DNA of 64,000 nucleotides from Alteromonadaceae bacterium. GTDB taxonomy: Bacteria; Pseudomonadota; Gammaproteobacteria; Enterobacterales; Alteromonadaceae. Numbering within the stretch: position 1 is the stretch's first letter; each line of letters opens with the position of its first letter. The notes under the pieces are model-generated. The model saw only the letters and a list, made by a program, of their open reading frames with translations, was not told the origin of the DNA and ran no database searches. Where the stretch lies: contig NZIK01000060.1 of the NCBI GenBank assembly GCA_002691625.1, forward strand, positions 1 through 64,000. Direction: 5' to 3'. The position numbers and the translations under genes were made by a program. Of the stretch, positions 47,004 to 56,403 are shown piece by piece.

Positions 47004-47407
47004 GCAATTTTTCCTCGTTTAAGTTCTGCGAGTTCTTCTCTACATCTGGTTTCAACGTCGTCCAGCTCTGTCATCAACATTTGTATGTCTTCTAATTGTT
47101 GATTGAGCACTGCACGCTTTTGCTCGGACATTTCAAGCATCGCTTCTAACTGAACGGCCGAGTTTGGATTACTGTCGTACATGTCGAATAGTGTCTTGAC
47201 TTCGGCAAGTGAAAAGCCAAGACGCTTGCCGCGCAATATTAGCTTTAGGCGAACCCGGTCTTTATTTAAATAAACGCGGTTTTGCCCAGTGCGAGTGGGA
47301 GATAAAAGCCCTTGCTCTTCGTAAAAACGAATGGAGCGGGGCGTAATATCGAACTCTCTCGCAAGCTCACCAATGGCGAAAGTAGTTTCATTGTCCGACT
47401 GACTCAT
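47000..47407 (-). CDS. liuR: MerR-family regulator of leucine catabolism
   Basis: A 135-residue MerR regulator from ATG 47407 (frame open to 47446). Winged helix: [20 protein letters not shown] followed by [17 protein letters not shown]; then the long dimer coiled coil. LiuR is the known regulator of liu genes in gammaproteobacteria, acting on palindromic operators. First gene of the cluster, directly coupled to liuA, and divergent from a thiolase across a region with two strong palindromes. Confidence 0.92.
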   Translation of the reverse strand: MSQSDNETTFAIGELAREFDITPRSIRFYEEQGLLSPTRTGQNRVYLNKDRVRLKLILRGKRLGFSLAEVKTLFDMYDSNPNSAVQLEAMLEMSEQKRAVLNQQLEDIQMLMTELDDVETRCREELAELKRGKIA

Positions 47408-47593
47408 TACATATACCTTGTCGTATAGCATTTTCTTGCTGTCCAAAATTTAAACGTGGACTCATGTCCTTAACGTTGCGCGCATACTTTATTGCGCATA
47501 ATTCACTGCCATTCTTTTGATTACGCTTCGGCTTTGCTTACTCTCTGTGTGAAGTAAGAATGTTGCGTTTGGTTGACAGTTCCTTGTTACAGG

Positions 47594-47631
47594 TTTACGT
47601 TAACGTTAATTACATTTTACGTAAAGGTAAA
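47594..47631. promoter_or_regulatory. Two LiuR-type operator candidates
   Basis: TTTACGTTAACGTTAA at 47594-47609 and TTTACGTAAAGGTAAA at 47616-47631 are both near-palindromes of the TTTACGTnnACGTnAA kind, 22 bases centre to centre (two helical turns). They lie between divergent liuR and the thiolase, ~190 and ~140 bases from the two starts, and probably let LiuR control both directions. Identification as LiuR sites is inference from position and MerR-like symmetry. Confidence 0.65.
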
Positions 47632-47766
47632 GTAACATTTTGCTAACGTCAATTTTTCATGATGACGGTCTTTGTTTAGCACAGTTCAAGGTGTTTACTT
47701 TTGTATACATGACGCAAAGTGAGCATATTTAAGTAATTGAAATTATTATATATTGAGGGTTGGATT

Positions 47767-48942
47767 ATGAGTGATAAAACAGTAGTGATTGTTGCCGCTA
47801 AACGTACGCCAATGGGCGGTTTTAACGGTAGCCTAGCGCCAGTGAGTGCAATAGATTTAGGTAATGTGGCGATTAAAGCCGCGTGTGAAAGCATGGATGT
47901 CTCTCAAATCGACGAAGTGGTAATGGGCTGTGTATTGCCAGCGGGTCTTGGTCAATCGCCTGCCCGTCAGGCGTCGCTAGGTGCAGGTTTACCGCTAAGT
48001 GCAGGTGTTACCACAATCAATAAAGTATGTGGTTCAGGGCTAAAGGCTGTCATGCTTGCCCATGACTTAATTAAAGCGGGTAGTGCAGACACCGTTGTAG
48101 CTGGCGGTATGGAAAGTATGAGTAACGCACCCTACATGCTGCCGAAAGCCCGTTCTGGTTATCGAATGGGGCACGGTCAGGTGCTCGATCACATGATGCT
48201 GGATGGACTTGAAAACGCCTACGACGGAAAAGCAATGGGCTGCTTTGCCCAAGATACCGCCGACAGTGAAAACATTACTCGAGAAGAAATGGATGAGTTT
48301 GCGTTAAGTTCATTATCAAAAGCTCATGAAGCCATTAATAGCGGAACCTTTGGTGACGAAATTGCCAAAGTCACTATTTCTGGTCGCAAGGGCGATGTGG
48401 TTGTCGATACCGATGAAGGTCCGGGCTCAGCCCGTCCAGAAAAAATTCCATCGCTTCGACCTGCTTTCAAAAAAGACGGCACCGTTACAGCCGCAAACTC
48501 CAGCTCAATTTCAGACGGTGCAGCAGCACTAGTGGTAATGAGCGAAGAAAAAGCAAAAGAAATGGGGCTAACGCCGCTAGCCAAAGTGGTGGCCCACGCA
48601 ACACATTCTATTGAACCAGAAAACTTTACCGTGGCCCCAGTAGGTGCAATGGAAAAGGTACTAAGCAAGGCGGGTTGGACAAAAGAAGAAGTAGACCTGT
48701 TTGAAATAAACGAAGCATTTGCCATGGTCACTATGCTTGCCATTAAAAAGTTAGGCCTCGATGAGAGTAAAGTAAACGTTAAGGGTGGCGCTTGTGCTCT
48801 TGGTCATCCAATTGGCGCTTCGGGTGCTCGTTTACTTGTTACGTTGCTTCATGCGCTTAAACAGCGCAATAAAAAGCGTGGCATTGCCTCTTTATGTATC
48901 GGCGGTGGTGAAGGTGTAGCACTTGCTGTTGAGATGCTGTAG
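47767..48942 (+). CDS. atoB: Acetyl-CoA C-acetyltransferase (thiolase)
   Basis: A 391-residue thiolase. Nucleophile Cys in TTINKVCGSGLKAVML, NEAFAMVTM, GGACALGHPIGASGARLL with the catalytic His, and the second Cys in SLCIGGGEGVA. It interconverts acetoacetyl-CoA and two acetyl-CoA, so it finishes the acetoacetate branch of leucine degradation; the LiuR-type sites upstream support this. ATG 47767 (GAGGG ten bases upstream) gives the standard N-terminus SDKTVVIVAAKRTPMG. Followed by a strong hairpin. Confidence 0.94.
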   Translation: MSDKTVVIVAAKRTPMGGFNGSLAPVSAIDLGNVAIKAACESMDVSQIDEVVMGCVLPAGLGQSPARQASLGAGLPLSAGVTTINKVCGSGLKAVMLAHDLIKAGSADTVVAGGMESMSNAPYMLPKARSGYRMGHGQVLDHMMLDGLENAYDGKAMGCFAQDTADSENITREEMDEFALSSLSKAHEAINSGTFGDEIAKVTISGRKGDVVVDTDEGPGSARPEKIPSLRPAFKKDGTVTAANSSSISDGAAALVVMSEEKAKEMGLTPLAKVVAHATHSIEPENFTVAPVGAMEKVLSKAGWTKEEVDLFEINEAFAMVTMLAIKKLGLDESKVNVKGGACALGHPIGASGARLLVTLLHALKQRNKKRGIASLCIGGGEGVALAVEML

Positions 48943-49112
48943 GTTAGATTACTACAACGTTTTTCATTGAGTAAAAAGTCATTGAGTGCAAGTTAAATGC
49001 ACTTAACAGCGATTATGTAGCTAGGTAGATAAATAACTATGTACGTACATCAATAAATACACCTATAAATATAGAGGTAAGTACATAAATAGTTACATAA
49101 TTTTAATAGCTT

Positions 49113-49140
49113 AAATGGCACCATTTGTGGTGCCATTTAT
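49113..49140 (+). terminator. Terminator hairpin after the thiolase
   Basis: Perfect 11-base inverted repeat AAATGGCACCA/TGGTGCCATTT (49113-49123, 49128-49138) with a four-base loop. The T-run is short, and symmetric A/T tracts could stop both strands. The preceding 48943-49112 stretch is AT-rich with TACATAAATA-like words and no gene. Confidence 0.7.
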
Positions 49141-49191
49141 GTCTAAATAATCAAAAAATACATAATAAGAACGTTATATGAAGTTTAAAGC

Positions 49192-49329
49192 TTATACTGG
49201 AAATTCAGTTTTCACTTTCACTGACGCTAACTTAAATATAAGTACAAACGTCACTGCAAGCATCAACGCTATCAAAAACGCACCCACAAAATTAGCGCTG
49301 TCATGAACTGTGCTGCTACGGATTGGCAT
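49192..49329 (-). CDS. Possible small single-helix membrane protein antisense to the next gene's start
   Basis: A 45-codon minus-strand frame from ATG 49329 to TAA 49192-49194. It has a strongly hydrophobic core NFVGAFLIALMLAVTFVLIF followed by basic KLASVKVK, the form of a one-pass membrane peptide. AAGG lies eight bases before the ATG. It may equally be the last helix of a lost transporter gene. It overlaps the presumed start of the alpha/beta hydrolase lipoprotein, whose own start is uncertain. Confidence 0.3.
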   Translation of the reverse strand: MPIRSSTVHDSANFVGAFLIALMLAVTFVLIFKLASVKVKTEFPV

Positions 49330-50253
49330 GAGAAAGCCTTGCCTGCATTGATTAGGCTGCCGAATAAATTACTTTTGCTAGTCGTTACCATTTTGATCTT
49401 GGCCGGGTGTTCATCACTGACCGCTGTGGATGAAAAACACAACGACACTAAGACGCCAGAGTCATTAACGTCCTTCGACCAAGTTCCCTACAGCTCACTT
49501 TTACTGCTACCTAAATCTGTGCCGACACGCATAATGTCTTACGGCAGCGATGCGCTTCAAACGGTGTCAGTATACGAAGCTCAAAGAGATAGCGATGGAG
49601 TAAGCGCATCTCATTCTGCCATTATTTTTATCCACGGAGGCTGCTGGCTCAATGCGTATGATGCCTCCCATGGCGCTGGCTTCTATTCAGCTTTGGCTAA
49701 CACAGGCATCGATACTTACGCGGTGGAGTACAGAAGAACGGGCGATGAAGGAGGAGGTTGGCCCGGCAGTTTTAACGATATTCAAGACGCGATAAACACA
49801 ATAACGCGCTCACTTTCCCAAACAAATGAAGAAAAAAATGTCTACATTGTAGGCCACTCGGCAGGAGGTCACTTGGCCCTGCTTGCTGCCGCTTCTGAGC
49901 TAAATATACCGAAGAGCGTAAATATTAAAGCCGTTATCGGCCTTGCAGCGATTACCAATGTAACCGAGTACGCCAAGGGTACAAATAGTTGTCAAACCGC
50001 AACGCCTAATTTTATGGGCGGCAAGCCCGAAGTGCGTGTTGAGGCGTATAAGCAAGCAACACCACATTTAGAGCGTATCGGGTATCCGGTTGTGCTGATG
50101 CAGGGTGATGCGGACGCCATAGTGCCCGCTTTGCACAGCGAAAGCGAGCATGCCAAAACAATCTCTATTGTAAACGGTGGCCATTTTGATTGGCTACATC
50201 CTAAATCAGATTCCTACAAAGCACTTCTAAAGGTAGTGACAGCAAATGATTAA
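49303..50253 (+). CDS. Alpha/beta hydrolase lipoprotein, candidate kynurenine formamidase
   Basis: A 316-residue frame. A lipobox LILAGCSS (Cys near 36) ends a hydrophobic signal; later starts (TTG codons near 49339) would give a more usual short signal. The enzyme part is BD-FAE/esterase type: oxyanion HGGCW, nucleophile elbow VGHSAGGHLALL, Asp in QGDADAIVP and His in GGHFDWLHP. It overlaps kynureninase by eight bases. Because alpha/beta hydrolases with HGG-W and GHSAG serve as arylformamidases between tryptophan dioxygenase and kynureninase in many organisms, this role is inferred. A lipid-anchored, periplasmic location would be odd for it. Confidence 0.75.
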   Translation: MNCAATDWHEKALPALIRLPNKLLLLVVTILILAGCSSLTAVDEKHNDTKTPESLTSFDQVPYSSLLLLPKSVPTRIMSYGSDALQTVSVYEAQRDSDGVSASHSAIIFIHGGCWLNAYDASHGAGFYSALANTGIDTYAVEYRRTGDEGGGWPGSFNDIQDAINTITRSLSQTNEEKNVYIVGHSAGGHLALLAAASELNIPKSVNIKAVIGLAAITNVTEYAKGTNSCQTATPNFMGGKPEVRVEAYKQATPHLERIGYPVVLMQGDADAIVPALHSESEHAKTISIVNGGHFDWLHPKSDSYKALLKVVTAND

Positions 50254-51481
50254 CAAGGTTTTTTCCGCCAAGCAGTTAGACGATAAAGATCCCTTACGCC
50301 ACGTTGTCAGTCAATTTGCACTGCCTCCCGATACCATTTACTTAGACGGGAATTCACTTGGGCCACTACCAAAGGCCGCTGAGGAGCGAGCTCGCGACGT
50401 GGTAACTAACCAGTGGGGTAAGGATTTAATAAAAAGCTGGAACTGTCACGACTGGATAAGACTTCCTCAAAAGGTAGGCGATAAAATAGGCGCGCTAATT
50501 GGGGCAGAGGCAGGGCAAGTCGTTTCTTGTGACTCAATATCCATTAATCTGTTTAAAGTGCTAAGCGCGGCGCTCAATATGCAGTCTGACAAAAAGGTGA
50601 TAGCAACCACCCGTGACAATTTCCCAACCGATATTTATATGGTTCAGGGGCTACTCACGTTGCTGGGTGATGACTACAGTATTCGTTACATAGATGAAGG
50701 CGATATTGAAGGCCAGTTGTCTGACGACATAGCGGTACTTATGCTAACTCAGGTAAACTTTCGCTCCGGCTTTAAATTGAATATGGAGACGATAACTCGC
50801 CAAGCACAGAAGCTCGGTATTCTTACATTGTGGGATTTAGCCCACAGTGCAGGAGCGTTTCCAGTAGAATTAGACAAGTGTAACGTGGATTTTGCGGTAG
50901 GCTGTACCTACAAATACCTAAACGGTGGCCCGGGTGCGCCGGCGTTTGTGTATGTAGCGCAAAGACATCAACAGCAATATAGACAGCCTTTGTCAGGGTG
51001 GATGGGTCATCAATCTCCATTTGCATTTACGCCCGATTACGAAGCTGCTGATTCAGTGAGTCAGAACCTATGCGGCACCCCAGGTATTTTGAGCATGAGT
51101 GTGCTTGATGCCGCTTTGTCAGTGTTCGACGATATAAGCTTAAAAGCGATAGATGAAAAATCCAAAAAGCTTCAAGCGTTTTTCGCCGCAGAAGGAAAGC
51201 GCGCAGGCCTTTGCGACTATATGGACATTGTCAGCCCTCCTATCGAAAAAAGAGGTAGTCAGGTTGCACTGTCGCACCCAGAAGCCTATGCAATATGCCA
51301 GGCGTGGATTGGTGAGGGGGTTATTGCAGATTTTCGGGCCCCCAATATTTTGCGAATAGGCTTTGCACCACTTTATTTATCCTTCGAGGATATTGAAGTA
51401 GCGGTATCTAAACTGGCCGATATCATGAAGAAAAAGACATATGAAAAGGCCGAGTTTCAACGCAAACAGCACGTTACGTAA
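50246..51481 (+). CDS. kynU: Kynureninase
   Basis: A 411-residue PLP enzyme cleaving kynurenine to anthranilate and alanine. Opening TIYLDGNSLGPLPKAA, the substrate-binding LIKSWNCHDWIRLP, Asp of the cofactor site in LWDLAHSAGAFPVEL, the Schiff-base Lys in CTYKYLNGGPGAPAF and GWMGHQSPFAF are all typical. Overlaps the upstream hydrolase by eight bases, indicating a two-gene operon. No tryptophan 2,3-dioxygenase is in the window. Confidence 0.96.
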   Translation: MINKVFSAKQLDDKDPLRHVVSQFALPPDTIYLDGNSLGPLPKAAEERARDVVTNQWGKDLIKSWNCHDWIRLPQKVGDKIGALIGAEAGQVVSCDSISINLFKVLSAALNMQSDKKVIATTRDNFPTDIYMVQGLLTLLGDDYSIRYIDEGDIEGQLSDDIAVLMLTQVNFRSGFKLNMETITRQAQKLGILTLWDLAHSAGAFPVELDKCNVDFAVGCTYKYLNGGPGAPAFVYVAQRHQQQYRQPLSGWMGHQSPFAFTPDYEAADSVSQNLCGTPGILSMSVLDAALSVFDDISLKAIDEKSKKLQAFFAAEGKRAGLCDYMDIVSPPIEKRGSQVALSHPEAYAICQAWIGEGVIADFRAPNILRIGFAPLYLSFEDIEVAVSKLADIMKKKTYEKAEFQRKQHVT

Positions 51482-51539
51482 CCAGTTAGCTGCAAAATCA
51501 CAGAAAGTCGCAGAAAAACGTTCTTGAAAGCATTGCAAA

Positions 51540-53042
51540 ATGGCGGTGAAGAATGAATACTTTCTCGCTGTTTTTGCAGGTAGTATTAATGGTAAGGCTT
51601 TGAAATTATTTAGCTATGTTGGGGGGACCGTTTTCTTGAGCGTAAATATGCTTATTTGCGCGGCATCCGCTCAAATTGAAAATGAGTTTGAGAGCGAAAT
51701 ACTCGACAATACTATTGAGAATGTGACCTACTGCGTCGATCCTAATTGGGCGCCCTACGAAGCCATCCGCAATAACCTTCATGTTGGTATATCTGCTGAA
51801 TATCTTGAGATTATCGCCGACATCGGTAATCTCTCTTTTACATTAGTTCCCACTGAAAGCTGGCAGCAAAGCTTAGAGTTTGTACAACAAGGGCGTTGCC
51901 AAGTTATTCCAATGCTGAATACTTCAGACTATCGCCGGCAGTTTCTCGATTTTAGTCTCCCTTACTTTGAAGCCCCGAATGTGTTGATTGCAAAAGAGGG
52001 AACTCCGATGTTGCAAGGGTATGCAGGGGTAGGTAACCGAACGGTTGGTATCGTTGATGGCTATCGCCAGCTTGAATACATTTATCGTCATTACCCCAAT
52101 GTACGTTTAGCAATGGTGCCGTCTGAGCGAGAAGGCCTTAATCTTCTTGGTGAAGATAAGTTCGACGTAATGGTTGGTTCACTGCTTAGCGTGAACATGC
52201 ATATCAATAATCAAAACCTAAAAGACTTAAGCATAGTAGGGTATGCAGAGCCACACGACTCTCTAGCGTTTGGTGTAAACAAATCGTCGAGCCACCTAAT
52301 ACCAAAACTGAATTTCGCCATAGAGCGCATTCCTGAAGAAAAGAAAGTAGAAATCTATAAGCGCTGGAATAACGTTAAAATGCGCTATAGCCGCAGCTAT
52401 TCTCAATTGATGCTTTGGGTAACTATCGTATTGCTTGTGTTGCTATGGTTAATTTACCGCAATCGATATGTGCGAAAATACCAACATATCGTGGCGCAAA
52501 AAGATGTAGAGATCGGAGCGCTTCAGGCAACGCTGTTAGAAAAGAACCGCACGCTCGCTTTCTTATCTGCCCACGACAAAACAACCGGGCTGTACAACCG
52601 AAACCATATGATACAGCGAGCCGAAGAGGAAATTTCTCGTTTCCAGCGCTTTCACACAACCGCAACGCTCATTCTTATCGATTTAGCGCAGCGGGACGTT
52701 AAAACGAGAGCTATCGACGATTTTGTGCGTGAGGATTTGTTGAGAAAAACAGCGGCAAGCTGTTTAAGCACAATACGAGAAGTAGATGTGGTGTCTCGTT
52801 TTAACGAACAGCTGTTTATTATTCTGTGCCCTCAAACGGAACTGGATGCGGCAACCACGCTTGCTCATCGGTTGTTAGAACGAATGAAGCAAGAAGACGC
52901 AATTTCATCGCTAATGAGTGTGTCTATGGGGTTAGCTGAACTGAAAGATGAAGAAGAGTTTTCCGACTGGTACGAGCGAACACTCAAAGCCTTAAACAAA
53001 ACCAAGCGCGAAGGTGTAGACAGCATCTCTGTGGCCGAGTAA
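51540..53042 (+). CDS. Periplasmic-sensor protein with degenerate GGDEF domain
   Basis: A 500-residue, one-pass inner-membrane protein: signal/anchor (about 18-45), a family-3 solute-binding domain in the periplasm (TYCVDPNWAPYEAI ... GISAEYLEIIADI ... FVQQGRCQVIPMLNTSDYR), a membrane helix (about 288-307, LMLWVTIVLLVLLWLIY), a coiled coil, then a GGDEF-like domain (about 345-500) beginning HDKTTGLYNRNHMIQ. The GGDEF signature itself is replaced by RFNEQLF, and the inhibitory RxxD site is absent, so it cannot make c-di-GMP. It may be a GTP-sensing or interaction module. Separate from kynU by 58 bases. Confidence 0.85.
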   Translation: MAVKNEYFLAVFAGSINGKALKLFSYVGGTVFLSVNMLICAASAQIENEFESEILDNTIENVTYCVDPNWAPYEAIRNNLHVGISAEYLEIIADIGNLSFTLVPTESWQQSLEFVQQGRCQVIPMLNTSDYRRQFLDFSLPYFEAPNVLIAKEGTPMLQGYAGVGNRTVGIVDGYRQLEYIYRHYPNVRLAMVPSEREGLNLLGEDKFDVMVGSLLSVNMHINNQNLKDLSIVGYAEPHDSLAFGVNKSSSHLIPKLNFAIERIPEEKKVEIYKRWNNVKMRYSRSYSQLMLWVTIVLLVLLWLIYRNRYVRKYQHIVAQKDVEIGALQATLLEKNRTLAFLSAHDKTTGLYNRNHMIQRAEEEISRFQRFHTTATLILIDLAQRDVKTRAIDDFVREDLLRKTAASCLSTIREVDVVSRFNEQLFIILCPQTELDAATTLAHRLLERMKQEDAISSLMSVSMGLAELKDEEEFSDWYERTLKALNKTKREGVDSISVAE

Positions 53043-53132
53043 CAATTCAGGCTCATAAATTGCGCTAAAGGGCTGGGCGTATGACTAACTCACAATCAAA
53101 AACAGGCCGACCACTTAAGGTAAACAAAACGT

Positions 53133-54788
53133 CTACACAATAGGGTCGTAGTGCCACTGATGTGCGTCGTAACGAATCTGGGAGCGATTGTACTCGCGCT
53201 CCGAACGCCAGTTTCTGTTGTTAAGTTTGGCAGTAACCCCAGGATAAAGTCGCTTATTCGCTATCAACTTAACGTCAGACTGATAGGATTCTTTGGCGCC
53301 TTTCACTTCAGAGGCTTTTCCTTCAATCCATTCAAGTAACGCAGTTTCGTTGTTAAATAGCTCAAGAGCATCAGTCATTTTTTGTTTGAGCTCTTTAGGG
53401 ACCTTTTTACTTTTCAGTAAATCGATTTTTTCTTTGTGCTTTGAGTTATTTTCGCGAATTTGCTTAAGGAGTTCATCTAAGCCGTCTTTTCGTTCCAATA
53501 ATAAATTAAAGCCCGGGCTAAAATCTATTTTTAACGTACTGCCAGATACCGCGCCTAGTGTGCCTGCTTCAACACGCCCTTGGCTGATGATGTCGCAGGC
53601 AAATAAATTCCCCATGGGGTTGTCTAACTGACCAACGATAACCGCGCCGCCACAACGCAACCTGCTGTAAGCTAGTTGTCTGCCAACAGTGACATCGCCT
53701 TTGCACTGCACCTCAACACCTTGTCCGTGCTGAACGTGAATGCTGCCTGCAGCAATTAATTTACAATGGTATTCACCATCGTTATCGTTAACCTTGCCCA
53801 TGGCGCCTTCAGTAATAATTATATCGCCGCCTGATTCAATAAGAGCCGATTCTACAAAACCATTGATGGTGACATCGCCAGACGCTTTAATTTGCATTTT
53901 TTCGGTAACATCACCGTTGACCAGTACAGCACCTTCATAATTGACATGCCCAGAGCCCACGTTTACGCCTGTGCAAATAAAGGTGTCGTCTATATTCATT
54001 ATTTGATCGCGGTATTTCGGCATACCAGATATGTTTGATACAAGCAGATTTGAATCGCTGTCTGATACGACGGTACCGCTTCCCATTTTGAAATCAAGCC
54101 ATTCGCCTGGCACGGATGGAAGCTTGTTGCCTTTGATGTCAAATCCAGTGCGGCCCTTTGTAGGTGCCGTGCGTTTGAGAACTGGTGTGTCTACTTTAAC
54201 GCAAATTACCTCGCCCAAATTACGCATATCAACTCGCTCACCCACCTGGGTTTGCGGTTTTAAAATTCGTTCTAATGCGTTAGGAACGAGAGGGATAAAT
54301 TTAGAATTTTTACCATTTCTTGGGGGAAGGCCCTTTGCTATGGTGTCCTCAAGGATTTCGCCGCTTGTGGCTTGTTTCGCCTGTATCAGCAACGTCTTGA
54401 TGCGTTTAGTGCTAATGCCCTTAACAATCTTACTTTTCCTTGCAAGAGACATTATTGCGCCCATTGAGGGAATTTTGCCGCCATAAGGTGCCGTTAATAC
54501 TAAATTTGCCGACATATTGTCTTCGGGAATACGAAACTCAACTTCGGCATTTTTTCGCTCGCCAATACGCTCTCTTACTATCGTATTATCGCCAGTTTTA
54601 AAATAATGGTTAGCAGTATCACATGCAGACTTTAGTGATTTTTCTGAAACGTACAGACCAGATGTTTCGCCGCGTTCAAGCTCAGCGCGAATGCTACTGA
54701 TATCAATATCGGCATCAAATAAAGAAGGGTCGAGCTGAATATTTATATACGTTCTAGACTTATCGAAACTAATTGTAACGCCATTCAT
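53133..54788 (-). CDS. FapA-family (DUF342) protein
   Basis: A 551-residue protein. An N-terminal domain of ~190 residues precedes the repetitive beta-helix core with Gly-Asp-Val units: VNGDVTEKMQIKASGDVTI, GGDIIITEGAMGKV, AAGSIHVQHGQGVEVQCKGD. After it come a coiled coil (LLKQIRENNSKHKEKIDLLK) and a short tail. DUF342/FapA proteins are linked to flagella or polymer deposition; the precise role is not established. ATG 54788 has AGAGGA about ten bases upstream; the frame is open to 54812. Convergent with the degenerate-GGDEF gene. Confidence 0.85.
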   Translation of the reverse strand: MNGVTISFDKSRTYINIQLDPSLFDADIDISSIRAELERGETSGLYVSEKSLKSACDTANHYFKTGDNTIVRERIGERKNAEVEFRIPEDNMSANLVLTAPYGGKIPSMGAIMSLARKSKIVKGISTKRIKTLLIQAKQATSGEILEDTIAKGLPPRNGKNSKFIPLVPNALERILKPQTQVGERVDMRNLGEVICVKVDTPVLKRTAPTKGRTGFDIKGNKLPSVPGEWLDFKMGSGTVVSDSDSNLLVSNISGMPKYRDQIMNIDDTFICTGVNVGSGHVNYEGAVLVNGDVTEKMQIKASGDVTINGFVESALIESGGDIIITEGAMGKVNDNDGEYHCKLIAAGSIHVQHGQGVEVQCKGDVTVGRQLAYSRLRCGGAVIVGQLDNPMGNLFACDIISQGRVEAGTLGAVSGSTLKIDFSPGFNLLLERKDGLDELLKQIRENNSKHKEKIDLLKSKKVPKELKQKMTDALELFNNETALLEWIEGKASEVKGAKESYQSDVKLIANKRLYPGVTAKLNNRNWRSEREYNRSQIRYDAHQWHYDPIV

Positions 54789-54966
54789 GACAACATAATC
54801 CTCTGAGCACACCGTGATGTGTTATCGGCCGCTCGTATTGTTACTTAATGGTACTTTCTATAACTATTGTCACTGTCTGACGTATCGTTAGTACAAAACG
54901 TACGTATTGCGACAACCGACCACTATTTCCTTATACCCAACAATTTATTCTGATACTGGCTTTGCG

Positions 54967-56397
54967 TCAAAGGTTTTCAGCGTATTGATACAACGCACGC
55001 AAGATTGCCTGCTTGTCTGGGTTATCACTATACTCGTGGGCAAGCTGTTCGAGTTTAACCAAATAGGTATCTAAGGTGATAGAACCACTAGACGAAGCAT
55101 CGGTTAATCGGGCGTGGCGATGACGCTGCCATCGTGTCATCTCATCCGCAGTAAGCGTATTGGGAAAGTTTCTAGCGCGATATCTGAAAAGTAGTGCCCG
55201 TAAACCCTGATGTTGGGTATTGTCAGCAATGGCTATCAAGTTTTCCGGGCGAGACTCAATAACTTGCTCACACCAGCGCCTGTCTTCCTCGCTTAAAAAG
55301 CCACCACTATACAGCGCATGGTCGATATCCTGTTCACCATGCTTATCCTCAATGTCATAAAGTGCCACTAGCTTTTGGGCTATCTCGGGGTTTGCCGCAA
55401 TTTTTCTGTAGTTATCTAGACAGCGGTCGCGATCAAGGCCTAAACGCACTGCATTATCTTCAGACATGGCTTTCGCAGTGGTAATAAACGGTGAACGATT
55501 TGCATGGATAACCTTAATGCCGGGTCGTTCTTGCTTGCTAGCAAATTGCTCCGCTGGGGCATAAAGTTTTTGTTTTATCTCTTGGGGTGTATCGTTCAAT
55601 AAGCTATCAACATCATGAGATAAATCGACGGTAATGAATCCATTACCGTTTTTGGGATGCTTGGCAATAGGCATTATCCATGTACAGCAGCCTTGTGAAG
55701 CGGGTAGCTTGGAAGAAATGTGGAGCAATACCGAGGGCTTTGAGAGATCGATTTGCTGCATTACCGCCTGTTTACTGCGAAGAGAAAAGGCGTAGTCGAA
55801 CAATCTTGGCTGCTTTTCTTTTATAAGCTTTGCAAGGGCAATGGTAGCGTACACATCACTTAATGCGTCGTGGGCGTTACCGTGCTCAAGGCCATTGGCT
55901 TTGGTGAGTAGTTCTAGTTTAAAGCTTGGCGAGCCGTCATCCCGTTCAGGCCACACAATACCTTCAGGGCGAAGTGCATAACACGCCCGGGCCAGGTCGA
56001 TGATGTCCCAGCGGCTATTGCCGTTTCTCCATTCTCTAGAATACGGATCGTAAAAATTGCGATAGAACAAAAAGCGGGCAACTTCGTCATCAAAACGAAT
56101 ACTGTTATATCCAACGCTACATGTGTTGGGCGTGGACATTTCCTGATAAATTTTTGCAGCAAAATCAGCTTCATTAGAACCATCACGTAATGTTTGCTGC
56201 GGTGTAATTCCTGTTACTAAGCAGGCCTCAGGGTGGGGAAGATAGTCATTGGCTATGGCGCTCATTATATTAATGGGCTTTCCCACAATGTTTAAGTTTT
56301 CGTCCGTGCGCACCGCTGCAAATTGGCAGGGTAAGTCCTTATGGGTGTTAGTGCCAAAGGTTTCAAAGTCGTGCCATAAAAAAGTAGGTGTTTGCAT
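54967..56397 (-). CDS. sbcB: Exodeoxyribonuclease I
   Basis: A 476-residue single-strand 3'-5' exonuclease. DEDDh active-site motifs: HDFETFGTNTHKDLPCQFA (Asp/Glu), VGYNSIRFDDEVARFLFY and GNAHDALSDVYATI with the His/Asp pair; the SH3-like and C-terminal exonuclease-I domains follow. Role in mismatch repair and recombination control. ATG 56397 preferred to the GTG two codons upstream. Confidence 0.95.
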   Translation of the reverse strand: MQTPTFLWHDFETFGTNTHKDLPCQFAAVRTDENLNIVGKPINIMSAIANDYLPHPEACLVTGITPQQTLRDGSNEADFAAKIYQEMSTPNTCSVGYNSIRFDDEVARFLFYRNFYDPYSREWRNGNSRWDIIDLARACYALRPEGIVWPERDDGSPSFKLELLTKANGLEHGNAHDALSDVYATIALAKLIKEKQPRLFDYAFSLRSKQAVMQQIDLSKPSVLLHISSKLPASQGCCTWIMPIAKHPKNGNGFITVDLSHDVDSLLNDTPQEIKQKLYAPAEQFASKQERPGIKVIHANRSPFITTAKAMSEDNAVRLGLDRDRCLDNYRKIAANPEIAQKLVALYDIEDKHGEQDIDHALYSGGFLSEEDRRWCEQVIESRPENLIAIADNTQHQGLRALLFRYRARNFPNTLTADEMTRWQRHRHARLTDASSSGSITLDTYLVKLEQLAHEYSDNPDKQAILRALYQYAENL

Positions 56398-56403
56398 AAC
56401 CAC

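Noticed and set aside
53091..53130. CACTTAAGGTAAA and AAAACGTCTACAC, both 13-base words also present at 152-164 and 267-279 near the IS21 end, suggesting a second IS21 trace
   Set aside because: One word lies in the FapA C-terminal coding end, the other in a short gap; spacing and order differ from the IS end and no IS terminal repeat is present. Most likely chance.
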